64,000 nt of DNA from Bacillota bacterium (GTDB taxonomy: Bacteria > Bacillota > Clostridia > Lachnospirales > Lachnospiraceae). The DNA is taken from NCBI GenBank assembly GCA_023421075.1, contig JAEZUM010000031.1, forward strand, positions 13,836 to 77,835. Reading direction: 5' to 3'. Each line of letters begins with the position of its first letter. Position 1 is the first letter of the stretch. A program made the position numbers and the translations under genes. Under the pieces are notes generated by a model, which worked only from the letters and a program-made list of their open reading frames with translations, was not told where the DNA came from and did not search any database. Shown here one piece after another: positions 1 to 9,073 of this stretch.

Positions 1-56
1 CCGTTAGCTCTTCTGAAGCATAAAGATAGAATAAGCCGTTAAGGCAACATACTATT

Positions 57-121
57 CGGGAGTATTCCTGTTCGATTGAACCTTGCTGGAAGGTAAGGTT
101 CATAAGACAGGTATACTCCCG
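57..121. other. Long nested hairpin upstream of the GH3 gene
   Basis: Outer arms CGGGAGTATTCCTG and CAGGTATACTCCCG pair over 13 of 14 positions, and inside them GAACCTT (78-84) pairs with AAGGTTC (95-101). No T-run follows on the plus strand, so it is not a classic terminator for an upstream gene. It could be a processed leader structure, a protein-binding palindrome or a small repeat element. Between it and the gene at 202 there is only AT-rich sequence and an AAGGAGG ribosome binding site (188-194). Confidence 0.5.
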
Positions 122-201
122 AAAGTTTACACACTAACACTTTGAAACAAAGCAATGATTATAATAAATTGCAACAAATATATATCTAAGGAGGATAACT
201 T

Positions 202-2499
202 ATGAGTACAATTGATATCAAACATCTATTATCCGAGATGACTGTGGAGGAAAAAGCCGGCTTATGCTCCGGTGCAGACTTCTGGCATACAAAGACCGTG
301 GAGCGCTTAGGCTTACCGGATATCATGGTGAGCGATGGACCGCACGGACTACGCAAGCAGGATAATACCGGTGATCATGTAGGTCTACTTGATGCAATAG
401 AGGCAGTATGCTTTCCCGCTTCCTGCGCTCTTGCCAGCTCCTTCGACCGCGATCTGGCACATACTGTAGGTATCGCACTGGGAGAGGAATGCCAGGCAGA
501 GCAAGTCTCTACAATTCTCGGACCCGGTGTCAATATGAAGCGCTCTCCACTATGTGGCAGAAATTTCGAATATTTTTCAGAGGATCCATATCTCGCCGGT
601 GAGATGGCTGCTCATTATGTAAATGGAGTACAAAGTCAGCAGGTTGGTACCAGTGTGAAGCATTTTGCCGCAAATAATCAGGAAACACGACGTATGAGCA
701 TCAGTTCTGAGGTAGATGAACGTACCCTGAGAGAGATTTATCTAAGCGCGTTTGAAACAATTGTTAAGAAAGCGCAGCCATGGACAATGATGTGCTCCTA
801 TAACTGTATCAATGGTGTATATTCCTGTGAAAACGATTGGTTGTTGAACCAGGTACTCCGCAACGAGTGGGGCTTCAAAGGTCTTGTCATGACGGACTGG
901 GGCGCAATGAATGATCGAGTAAAGGCTTTAAAGGCCGGTCTTGAGCTTGAGATGCCCTCCGCTAACGGAGTAACGGATCAGTTTATCGTGGAAGCGGTGA
1001 AGGATGGTAGAATTTCCATGGAAGAATTGGATCTTGCCGTAACGAGAATATTGGAATTAATTAAGAAATACTACGATAATCGCAAGGAGAATGCAACCTA
1101 TGACAAAGAAGCACATCATAAGCTGGTAAGAAAGGTTGCCGGTGAAAGCGCTGTCCTGCTTAAAAACGAAGATCATATCCTTCCCCTTAAGAAAACAGAT
1201 CGGATTGCCTTTATCGGAGAGTTTGCCGTAAAGCCGAGATTCCAGGGAGGTGGCTCCAGCCATATTAACTGCTTTAAGATAACCAATGCTCTCGAGGCCG
1301 CAGCTGACTATCCAATCAGCTATGCTAAGGGCTTTGATATCCTTAGAGAGGAACTTGATCCGGGTGAGCTTGAACAGGCTGTAAAGGCCGCAAAGGAGGC
1401 TCAGGTGGCTGTTGTATTTGCCGGTCTGCCCGATGCATATGAAAGTGAAGGTTATGATCGAACTCATCTTAATCTTCCTCCCTGCCAGAATACACTGATC
1501 GAAGAGATTATCAAAGTTCAGCCGAATACAGTCGTTGTGTTACACAATGGTTCTCCTGTTCTTATGCCCTGGCTTCCTAAGGTGAAGGCAGTATTAGAGC
1601 TTTATCTTGGAGGGCAAGCCATCGGTGAGGCTGCCGTTGATTTATTATACGGAGCTGTGAACCCCAGCGGTAAATTGGCAGAGACCTTCCCCCTGCGCCT
1701 GCAGGACAATCCTTCTTACCTGAACTTCCCCGGAACCAATCGTAAGGTGGAATATAAGGAGGGCATTTTCATCGGTTATCGTCATTATGATGCAAAGGAG
1801 CTTCCGGTATTGTTCCCCTTTGGCTTTGGCTTAAGCTATACTACCTTTGAATACAGTGATCTGAAGCTAAAGGTTGTAGATTGCCATAATGATATCACAA
1901 AGGACGGCAAGCTTACGATGAAAGATACCGAGAGCCTTGAGGTTACCGTCAGAATTAAGAATACCGGTAAATGCTTCGGCAAAGAGGTGGTTCAGCTATA
2001 TGTTCATGACAAAGAAGCATCGGTGATCCGCCCTCATAAGGAGTTAAAAGGCTTTGTTAAGCTCGCACTGGAGCCGGGAGAAGAAAAGGTTGCTACCTTC
2101 CTCTTAGACAAGCGTTCCTTCGCGTACTATGATGTAGATCTGCATGATTGGCATGCAGAAAGCGGTGACTTTGACATTCTCGTCGGAAGCTCGTCCAGAA
2201 CAATTCATTTATCCGGCACCATAACAATCGAGAGTACGACAAAGGTGCCCTTTGTTCTCGATGACAGAACTACCCTGAATGATGTTCTGAATATTATCGA
2301 AGATCCGCAAGCTCTTATCGACCGTATTCTTGGTGCCTTCGGCGGGGATAAGCCGGAGCAGGAGGATACAACCGGTGAGGGCCAGATGTTCTTTGAGATG
2401 ATCAAAGGCCTCCCGATCCATTCTCTTCGTTCCTTCTATTCCTGGGGCTTAGATAAGGACAGTGTAGACGAACAGATTGCTCGGGCTCTCAATCAATAG
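202..2499 (+). CDS. GH3 beta-glucosidase-type glycoside hydrolase
   Basis: A 765-residue glycoside hydrolase family 3 enzyme, expected to remove terminal beta-linked sugars (most likely glucose) from oligosaccharides. There is no signal peptide, so it should act in the cytoplasm. The N-terminal barrel carries the DGPHGLR and KHFAANNQE motifs, and the catalytic nucleophile is Asp232 in VMTDWG. The second domain carries ESEGYDR (residues 414-420), which should supply the acid/base glutamate, followed by a fibronectin-III-like domain (about 570-680). About 85 C-terminal residues after that domain are not part of the usual core. AAGGAGG lies 7 bases before the ATG. The stop lies 13 bases before the transporter start, so the two are probably co-transcribed. 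The family assignment is firm; beta-glucosidase rather than another exo-beta-glycosidase is inference. Confidence 0.9.
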   Translation: MSTIDIKHLLSEMTVEEKAGLCSGADFWHTKTVERLGLPDIMVSDGPHGLRKQDNTGDHVGLLDAIEAVCFPASCALASSFDRDLAHTVGIALGEECQAEQVSTILGPGVNMKRSPLCGRNFEYFSEDPYLAGEMAAHYVNGVQSQQVGTSVKHFAANNQETRRMSISSEVDERTLREIYLSAFETIVKKAQPWTMMCSYNCINGVYSCENDWLLNQVLRNEWGFKGLVMTDWGAMNDRVKALKAGLELEMPSANGVTDQFIVEAVKDGRISMEELDLAVTRILELIKKYYDNRKENATYDKEAHHKLVRKVAGESAVLLKNEDHILPLKKTDRIAFIGEFAVKPRFQGGGSSHINCFKITNALEAAADYPISYAKGFDILREELDPGELEQAVKAAKEAQVAVVFAGLPDAYESEGYDRTHLNLPPCQNTLIEEIIKVQPNTVVVLHNGSPVLMPWLPKVKAVLELYLGGQAIGEAAVDLLYGAVNPSGKLAETFPLRLQDNPSYLNFPGTNRKVEYKEGIFIGYRHYDAKELPVLFPFGFGLSYTTFEYSDLKLKVVDCHNDITKDGKLTMKDTESLEVTVRIKNTGKCFGKEVVQLYVHDKEASVIRPHKELKGFVKLALEPGEEKVATFLLDKRSFAYYDVDLHDWHAESGDFDILVGSSSRTIHLSGTITIESTTKVPFVLDDRTTLNDVLNIIEDPQALIDRILGAFGGDKPEQEDTTGEGQMFFEMIKGLPIHSLRSFYSWGLDKDSVDEQIARALNQ

Positions 2500-2512
2500 A
2501 AAGGCTTACTAC

Positions 2513-3700
2513 ATGACAACTTTTATACTGATTATTATTTATATATCCTTTATTTGCCTTGGTTTACCGGATTCCTTGCTGGGAGTCAGCTGGCCTCTCA
2601 TTCGTACCGAGTATAATGTCTCCTTAAGCGCCGTTGGTCCAATTTATATGATGATTGCAGGAGGAACAATTATCTCCAGCTTTTTCAGCGGAAAGGTTCT
2701 TACCCGCTTCGGAACAGCTAAGGTAACTGCTGTTAGTACCGCCATGACAGCACTCGGCATAATTGGCTTTTATTTCGCTCCCTCTGTTCATTGGTTTTAT
2801 TTGATGACCATACCCCTGGGTCTTGGTGCCGGTTCCGTGGATGCCGGGTTAAATGCTTATGTGGCAAACCATTATAAGTCCCATCATATGAGCTGGCTTC
2901 ATTGCTTCTGGGGTGTCGGAGCTACGGTTGGACCGATGATAATGTCCTTATTCATTAAGGATGCCAGTTGGAGAAAAGGATATCTGACCGTCGCTCTTCT
3001 ACAGGCAATCCTGGCTCTATTCCTCTTCCTTACTCTTCCCGTATGGAAAAAGGCAGATGCCGCCAGAAACAACGGTTCTCAGAAGCCGCAGCCCGAAACG
3101 GCTCCGCTGAAAAAGGAGCCTGCCAAGGAAGAGCACCTTCTTAAAGTAAAGGGAGTAAAGCCTGTTCTGATTACCTTCCTCTTCTACTGTGCCGCAGAAG
3201 GAACGCTTGGATTATGGGGCAGTAGTTACTTAGTGCAGATCAAGGGGCTGGAGGCTTCTATCGCCGCAACCTGGGTGGCTATGTATTATGGAGGCATCAC
3301 CGTAGGACGTTTTCTGAATGGCTTCCTTACCTTAAAATTAAGCAATAAACAGTTGGTACGGTTCGGTTTACTGGTTCTTCTCATAGGTGTTCTTTTATTA
3401 CTGCTGCCACTGCCCATCATGTTCACGATGCTCGGTATGATGTGTGTCGGTTTGGGCTGTGCTCCGATCTATCCATGTCTGCTCCATGAGACTCCGGTTC
3501 GCTTTGGAGAGGAACGTTCCAGATCCCTCATGGGTATACAGATGGCCGTTGCTTATACCGGAGCGACCTTCCTGCCTCCAATCTTCGGCTATGTAGCAGG
3601 AATTACCTCTGTTGCCATCTATCCGATCGCTATCCTGATTTACACGCTGATTATGGTGGCGTGCTCTGAGAAGGCAAACCGCTTATTTGCAGACAAATAG
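2513..3700 (+). CDS. MFS transporter, probable sugar permease
   Basis: A 395-residue major facilitator superfamily protein with about 12 hydrophobic segments and a charged central loop (roughly residues 175-215, rich in K, E, P and A) between two six-helix halves. The frame is open from 2477, but ATG 2513 is preceded by AGAAAGG at good spacing, so that start is used. It lies just after the GH3 gene. This suggests it carries a beta-glucoside or the released sugar, but the direction and substrate cannot be read from sequence. The layout resembles fucose-permease-like (FHS) sugar carriers more than drug exporters, which is a weak judgement. Confidence 0.8.
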   Translation: MTTFILIIIYISFICLGLPDSLLGVSWPLIRTEYNVSLSAVGPIYMMIAGGTIISSFFSGKVLTRFGTAKVTAVSTAMTALGIIGFYFAPSVHWFYLMTIPLGLGAGSVDAGLNAYVANHYKSHHMSWLHCFWGVGATVGPMIMSLFIKDASWRKGYLTVALLQAILALFLFLTLPVWKKADAARNNGSQKPQPETAPLKKEPAKEEHLLKVKGVKPVLITFLFYCAAEGTLGLWGSSYLVQIKGLEASIAATWVAMYYGGITVGRFLNGFLTLKLSNKQLVRFGLLVLLIGVLLLLLPLPIMFTMLGMMCVGLGCAPIYPCLLHETPVRFGEERSRSLMGIQMAVAYTGATFLPPIFGYVAGITSVAIYPIAILIYTLIMVACSEKANRLFADK

Positions 3701-3775
3701 TAGTAGTTGGCAATAAACCACTTGATCCTCCGACTGGAAAATAAGAAGCTGATGAATTAACCGCAAGAAACTCTA

Positions 3776-3819
3776 TATAAGGAAGAGGCTTTTCGCAGTG
3801 CGAAAGCCTCTTCCTTATA
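3776..3819. terminator. Hairpin between convergent MFS and AraC genes
   Basis: Arms TATAAGGAAGAGGCTTTTCG and the matching CGAAAGCCTCTTCCTTATA pair with a single bulged T around a short loop. It sits between the ends of two convergent genes, as a bidirectional terminator would. The T-tracts are weak on both sides, so this is inferred from position and stem strength. Confidence 0.6.
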
Positions 3820-3872
3820 GAATGAGATAGTTAATATAATCTATTCCCGTCCTTATTTCCTCATTCCTCTAT

Positions 3873-4718
3873 CTATATATCCTTCTCTCTATATTCGCTG
3901 GGAGACATACCGATATATTTATGAAAGATTCGACTAAAATACAATTGGTTTTCATATCCGACCAGGCTTGCGACATCACTGATTGACAGGGAATGATTTC
4001 TAAGCAGCTCCTTCGCATTCTGGAGCCTGAGATTCGTAATATATTGCTTTGGTGAATAGCCGGTATAATTCTTAAACTCACGAATGAACCAGCAACAGCT
4101 GATATGATAACTGTCAGCAAGTTTCGCTATATTGATATCCCTCTGATATTCATGATGGAATTGATTTACAACCTCATCAAACATCGAGTGATACACTCTC
4201 TTCTCCAAGCCACCAAAATTATAATTTCTGGCTATGGTAATGAGCAGCTGTCTGAATAATGCTTCAGCCATCTCCATCTTCTGATACCGTTCCATGCGCA
4301 GTTCCACAATGATCTTCTCAAACAGCTCTGTCAACTCCTCCTTTCCCTGAAGCTGTATCGGCTTCTCAGATGGTATTCCAAGTGCTGCAAGCAAGGACTC
4401 TGCTTCCCTCCCGGTAAAATGGATCCAATAGATATCCGGCTTTTCCGATAGCAGGTAGTAATAATGTTGCGGCACCTCCGGCCGGTAGAGGAATATCCCC
4501 CTTTTCCCTACATCATAGGTCATATCGCCGATTTGAAAATGAGACATTCCTTCTGCTACATAGAGAAGCTGATAATCCCCTCTTCCGGTTGGCCGGATGG
4601 TTTGCATCTTTTCTAAATGAAGCAACTTATAATGTCCGCAGCTTTTGACAAACAAATTCAAATCATTGAGCGGAAGGTCATCATCACTGCGATTGTAATA
4701 TCCCGAATAATTTAACAT
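3873..4718 (-). CDS. AraC-family transcriptional regulator
   Basis: A 281-residue one-component regulator. The N-terminal half (about 30-160) is a cupin-like AraC sugar-binding domain with conserved RPEVPHxYYY-like spacing, and the C-terminal 100 residues hold two helix-turn-helix motifs (INIAKLADSYHIS and SISDVASLVGYENQLYFSR) ending in the family signature GMSPSEYRE. A GTG at 4733 is in frame, but ATG 4718 has GGAGG at 8 bases, so the inner start is chosen. It is divergent from the GH2 gene across about 240 AT-rich bases and probably controls that gene in response to a galactoside or related sugar. The effector is unknown. Confidence 0.88.
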   Translation of the reverse strand: MLNYSGYYNRSDDDLPLNDLNLFVKSCGHYKLLHLEKMQTIRPTGRGDYQLLYVAEGMSHFQIGDMTYDVGKRGIFLYRPEVPQHYYYLLSEKPDIYWIHFTGREAESLLAALGIPSEKPIQLQGKEELTELFEKIIVELRMERYQKMEMAEALFRQLLITIARNYNFGGLEKRVYHSMFDEVVNQFHHEYQRDINIAKLADSYHISCCWFIREFKNYTGYSPKQYITNLRLQNAKELLRNHSLSISDVASLVGYENQLYFSRIFHKYIGMSPSEYREKDI

Positions 4719-4961
4719 ATGAACCACCTCCACTTATATTTCATTCATACTATAATCAATTTTGCGAACTCTACTATCAACAATAACTTATACATTTAAT
4801 CTAAGCCTATCAAATATGTATCATTTTGTCCATACATAAAGCAAAAACGATTATAGTAAAATAACACCTTCATGCTACAATATTAATGTAACATGACTCG
4901 GACTTACTCCGGGTTATTTCGTAGAACACAGAATGAAATTAATCGATACGAGGTGCTGCAA

Positions 4962-7900
4962 ATGAAATTAGTAAAATATTATGAAGACACCAAAAATCTT
5001 CATGTTGGTACCATGGCAAACCGTGCTTACTATATTCCCCGCTATAAGGAAGGGAAATCAGAACGCAAGCAATTATTGAACGGTATCTGGAGCTTCCGAT
5101 ACTATAATAACCGCTTTGAGGTAGAGGAAGACTTCTTCCAACCAGGCTTCGACCGAAGTGGCTTTGATCGTCTACCGGTTCCAAGCTGTTGGCAGAATTA
5201 CGGCTATGACAGACATCATTATACCAATGTTAATTATCCCTTTCCCTATGATCTTCCATATGTTCCGGAGGAGAACAATCCCTGCGGCTGCTATGTACAT
5301 ACCTTTGAGATAAGCAAGGAACAATTGAAGGAGCGTAATTATCTCAACTTTGAGGGGGTTGATTCCTGTTATTATGTATGGTTAAACGGTACATTTATCG
5401 GCTTTAGCCAGGTCTCTCATTCCACCAGTGAATTTGACATAAGTGATCAGCTCGTGGAGGGAACAAATACCTTGGCTGTACTGGTCATGAAATGGTGTGT
5501 GGGAAGCTATTATGAGGATCAGGATAAATTCCGAATGTCCGGAATATTCCGCGATGTGTACATTCTTACCAGAGCAAAGGATCATATCCGTGACTTTTTT
5601 GTAAAGACCGATTTGGAGGATGATTTGAGTGTTGCCACCGTCTCTGTCGAGCTTGCGTATCTGGGAGACGAAATCCCCACCTTGGCCTCTCTCTATGATT
5701 GCAGTATGAAGCTTCTTGAGACAAAGCAGGTTGAGCAAATGCAGGCAGTCTTTCGAGTAACGAAGCCTTTCCTCTGGAACGCTGAAGCGCCCAATCTATA
5801 TACCTTAGTGCTGACTACGGATGATGAGGAGATCACACAGAAGGTCGGTATTCGAGAGATTGATATCAAAAACGGTGTCATATTATTAAACCGCACCCCC
5901 ATTAAATTCAAGGGTGTCAATCGCCACGACAGCGATCCGGTGACCGGATATACGATTAGCAAAGAACAGGTACGAAAGGATCTGTCCCTGATGAAACAGC
6001 ATAATATCAATGCGATCCGTACCAGTCATTATCCGGATTCTCCTTGGTTTCCTTCTCTTTGCGACGAATATGGTTTCTATCTGATCGCGGAAGCAGATCT
6101 TGAGACCCATGCAGCCGTTTGTTTCTATTCCGGCTCCTATGAAGGAACCTACGGTGACATAGCTCAGAATCCTATTTCTGACGAGATTATACTGGACCGT
6201 GAACAGCGTAATGTTCATCGGGATAAGAATCACCCTTCGATTCTAATCTGGTCTCTGGGCAATGAAAGCGGTTGGGGTGCCAGCCTGGAGAAAGCCGGAA
6301 GATGGGTAAAACAATATGATAATACCAGATTACTTCATTATGAAGGCAGCGTACATATAACGGGCGGGTATCAGGCTGATATCTCCATGCTGGATGTATA
6401 TAGCAAAATGTATGACTCCGTCGAGACGATTGATCAATACTTCCGTGATCCCAAGAACACAAAGCCCTACGTTCTATGCGAGTATTGCCACGCGATGGGT
6501 AACGGCCCCGGTGACCTCGAGGACTACATGGAGAGAATATATGGTTATGAAGGAATGGCCGGAGGCTTTATCTGGGAATGGTGTGATCATGCAATCTATC
6601 TTGGTGAAGCAGAGGACGGCAGAAAGAAATACGCTTATGGTGGAGATCACGGCGAATATCCCCACGACGGTAACTTCTGTGTGGATGGGTTGGTCTACCC
6701 GGATCGTAGTGTTAGTATCGGTCTTATGGAGTATAAGAATGTCCTACGTCCGGTACGCGCAACCTTAATAGCACCTGAGCAAGGTCTGATCCGACTGGAG
6801 AATAAGCTGGACTTTACGAATACAAAAGAACTACTCACCCTGTCCTATCAGCTGGAATGTAATGGCCATGTTGTCGGCGAAGGCTTCCTCAAGGAGCTTG
6901 ATATTCCTCCACACTCTTCTCGAGAGCTTCAACTTCATTACACTGTACCGGAGGAGGGTATCACCTATCTGAAGATTAGTTATATTCAGAAGGTTGATCT
7001 TCCCTTCACAAAGACAGGCTATGAATTAGGCTTTGATCAGCTGCTTATAAAAGAGGGAAGCTTCCTTCCAGACTCCGCTAATCTTCTTTCCGGTGATGAG
7101 AACTGTAACTCCATGTCTCCTGATAAGAGTGCCGGTTCAGTGACTTCTGCTTCTCTTCATCTTGAGGAAAACGAGCGGCTGCTGACCATATCCGGCATAG
7201 ACTTTTCCTATACCTTTAATAAGCTGACCGGTTTGTTCGAGGAGATCAGCAAATCCGGACAGAAGCTTTTAGAACGCCCCATGGAATTTAATCTCTGGAG
7301 AGCTCCTACCGATAATGACCGTAATATCAAAAATGAATGGGAGCGAGCAGGCTATGACCGAACCATGGTTCGCGTATATCATACCGAGGCTTCGATCGGC
7401 GACTCCGGTAATACTGAGTTGAAGGTGAAGCTGGCGATCAATGCAATTCAGAGAGAGCATATGTTGGATGCTACAATCCTATGGACGATCTCTCCTCTTG
7501 GAGAACTCAGCCTAAACGCAGAGATTCTACGTAATATCAAGATGCCCTACCTGCCACGCTTTGGTCTTCGTCTCTTCCTGCCTAAGTCCTATGATCAGGT
7601 TCAATATTTTGGCTATGGACCGTATGAAAGCTATCTTGATAAACACAGAGCGTCCTACGTTGGATTGTTCCAGGAAAAAGTCTCCGAGATGTTCGAGGAT
7701 TATATCTTTCCCCAGGAGAATTCCTCCCACTGTGGTTGTAGATTCCTAAGGGTGAGCAACGGTGCTGCCCCTTCGAACCTTATCGTCACTGCAGAGCAGG
7801 ATTTTGCCTTTAATGTCAGTGAATATACACAGGAGGAGCTGACGAAGAAGGCTCATAATTATGAACTTGAGAAATCTCCTTATACTGTGGTATGTGTGGA

Positions 7901-8009
7901 TTACAAGCAGAGTGGAATCGGTTCCAACAGCTGTGGTCCCGAGCTATTACCGCAGTACCGCTTGGCAGAAGAGAAGTTTCATTTTCAATTTCATTTTCGC
8001 ATACAGTAG
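4962..8009 (+). CDS. GH2 beta-galactosidase (LacZ-like, long form)
   Basis: A 1015-residue glycoside hydrolase family 2 enzyme of the E. coli LacZ type: sugar-binding, immunoglobulin-like, TIM barrel, second Ig-like and C-terminal beta-sandwich domains. The acid/base is Glu435 in GNESGWG and the nucleophile is Glu507 in LCEYCHAMGN; both are the standard LacZ signatures. There is no signal peptide, so it is cytoplasmic and would cleave imported beta-galactosides. The open frame begins at 4893, but ATG 4962 has ACGAGGTG upstream and gives the usual LacZ N-terminus. The divergent AraC gene is the likely regulator. Beta-galactosidase is the default reading; some close relatives cleave other beta-glycosides. 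Confidence 0.92.
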   Translation: MKLVKYYEDTKNLHVGTMANRAYYIPRYKEGKSERKQLLNGIWSFRYYNNRFEVEEDFFQPGFDRSGFDRLPVPSCWQNYGYDRHHYTNVNYPFPYDLPYVPEENNPCGCYVHTFEISKEQLKERNYLNFEGVDSCYYVWLNGTFIGFSQVSHSTSEFDISDQLVEGTNTLAVLVMKWCVGSYYEDQDKFRMSGIFRDVYILTRAKDHIRDFFVKTDLEDDLSVATVSVELAYLGDEIPTLASLYDCSMKLLETKQVEQMQAVFRVTKPFLWNAEAPNLYTLVLTTDDEEITQKVGIREIDIKNGVILLNRTPIKFKGVNRHDSDPVTGYTISKEQVRKDLSLMKQHNINAIRTSHYPDSPWFPSLCDEYGFYLIAEADLETHAAVCFYSGSYEGTYGDIAQNPISDEIILDREQRNVHRDKNHPSILIWSLGNESGWGASLEKAGRWVKQYDNTRLLHYEGSVHITGGYQADISMLDVYSKMYDSVETIDQYFRDPKNTKPYVLCEYCHAMGNGPGDLEDYMERIYGYEGMAGGFIWEWCDHAIYLGEAEDGRKKYAYGGDHGEYPHDGNFCVDGLVYPDRSVSIGLMEYKNVLRPVRATLIAPEQGLIRLENKLDFTNTKELLTLSYQLECNGHVVGEGFLKELDIPPHSSRELQLHYTVPEEGITYLKISYIQKVDLPFTKTGYELGFDQLLIKEGSFLPDSANLLSGDENCNSMSPDKSAGSVTSASLHLEENERLLTISGIDFSYTFNKLTGLFEEISKSGQKLLERPMEFNLWRAPTDNDRNIKNEWERAGYDRTMVRVYHTEASIGDSGNTELKVKLAINAIQREHMLDATILWTISPLGELSLNAEILRNIKMPYLPRFGLRLFLPKSYDQVQYFGYGPYESYLDKHRASYVGLFQEKVSEMFEDYIFPQENSSHCGCRFLRVSNGAAPSNLIVTAEQDFAFNVSEYTQEELTKKAHNYELEKSPYTVVCVDYKQSGIGSNSCGPELLPQYRLAEEKFHFQFHFRIQ

Positions 8010-8099
8010 GTCTGCGTGATAATAACTCAGCCAACCAAGATATGCAAAAGAGCTCCACTATCAGGAAATTAGCTAACTGAACTTACATAATCATAATAA

Positions 8100-8160
8100 A
8101 AGAAGGAAGGACCATACTCACACTGATCTTCATTCAGTGATAGTATGGTCCTTCCTTCTT
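8100..8160. terminator. Strong bidirectional terminator between GH2 and korB
   Basis: Arms AGAAGGAAGGACCATACT and AGTATGGTCCTTCCTTCT pair perfectly, extended by CACTGA/TCAGTG after a 2-base mismatch. The minus-strand side is followed by a T-rich stretch (TTTTATTATG). It lies between two convergent genes and should stop transcription from both. Confidence 0.85.
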
Positions 8161-8221
8161 CTTCATTTCAATCATTATATATTGAACTCTATGATATCGT
8201 TCTGCCTGACCTTCATATAGC

Positions 8222-9073
8222 TTAAGCAAATTCTTGTATTAACCGGCTCACAATCTCCGGATCATATGTCCGATCTAGGAGCGGTAATCCGGATTGGAGG
8301 ACAGGATTATTCTGATGGAAGGTCGGTCGATCCTCACGATAAATTACACCGATCGGTATCCTCTCGTCGAATTCCATCGCCTTTTCCATTGCCGCCAGCT
8401 TATTGGTAGGGTCATAGGTATCATCCAGCTCATATGCTCGTTGATTATAGTAGGCAAAGGTATTAATCTTATTAAAGCTTACACAGGGCTGTAGGATATC
8501 TACTATTGCATAGCCGTCGTATTCAATTGCCTGCTTCATAATCGCGGTCAGATGCTCCTTACGTCCACTGAAGGCTCTGCCGACAAAGCCTGCTCCTGCG
8601 GCGATCGCCAGCAACACCGGATTGAGTGGTGTCGTTGTATTCCCACCCACCTGAACATCGGTCACCAGTCCTTTGACAGAAGTCGGAGATGCTTGCCCTT
8701 TGGTCAGACCATAAATCTGATTATCATGGACGAAATGCGTGATGTTTACATTTCTTCGAATATTATGCAGAAAATGATTGCCCCCTTCTCCGTAAGTATC
8801 ACCGTCTCCGGAATTAACGATCACCGTAAGCTTCTCATTTGCTATTTTTGCAGCAACTGCGGCGGGCAGTGCCCTTCCATGTAATCCACAAAATTGATTT
8901 GCGCTGATATACTGCGGCAGCTTTGCTGCCTGACCAATACCCGCTACCATTAATACCTCGTAGGGATCCTTCCCCAGCTCTTCCAGCGCTGCTTTCAGAC
9001 TATCCAGGATATTAAAATTACCACAGCCCGGACACCAGGCTGTTTCGCGGGTTTCAAATTTCTTATCACTCAT
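8222..9073 (-). CDS. korB: 2-oxoacid:ferredoxin oxidoreductase, beta subunit
   Basis: A 283-residue thiamine-diphosphate subunit of a 2-oxoacid:ferredoxin oxidoreductase. The enzyme oxidatively decarboxylates a 2-oxoacid (2-oxoglutarate or a branched-chain oxoacid) to its acyl-CoA and reduces ferredoxin. The iron-sulfur motif WCPGCG lies at residues 13-18, and the thiamine/Mg motif GDGDTYGEGGNH is present near residue 90. The start ATG overlaps the stop of korA by four bases (ATGA), so the pair is translationally coupled. No separate ferredoxin-like delta subunit is adjacent, consistent with the two-subunit KorAB/VorAB form. The exact oxoacid cannot be decided from sequence. Confidence 0.88.
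   Translation of the reverse strand: MSDKKFETRETAWCPGCGNFNILDSLKAALEELGKDPYEVLMVAGIGQAAKLPQYISANQFCGLHGRALPAAVAAKIANEKLTVIVNSGDGDTYGEGGNHFLHNIRRNVNITHFVHDNQIYGLTKGQASPTSVKGLVTDVQVGGNTTTPLNPVLLAIAAGAGFVGRAFSGRKEHLTAIMKQAIEYDGYAIVDILQPCVSFNKINTFAYYNQRAYELDDTYDPTNKLAAMEKAMEFDERIPIGVIYREDRPTFHQNNPVLQSGLPLLDRTYDPEIVSRLIQEFA

Noticed and set aside
1057..1467. Minus-strand 136-codon frame inside the first GH3 gene
   Set aside because: Antisense to strongly conserved GH3 motifs; no family features of its own.
4840..4880. cre site before the GH2 gene (GCAAAAACGATTATAG)
   Set aside because: It lacks the TG start and central CG spacing of the CcpA consensus at too many positions.
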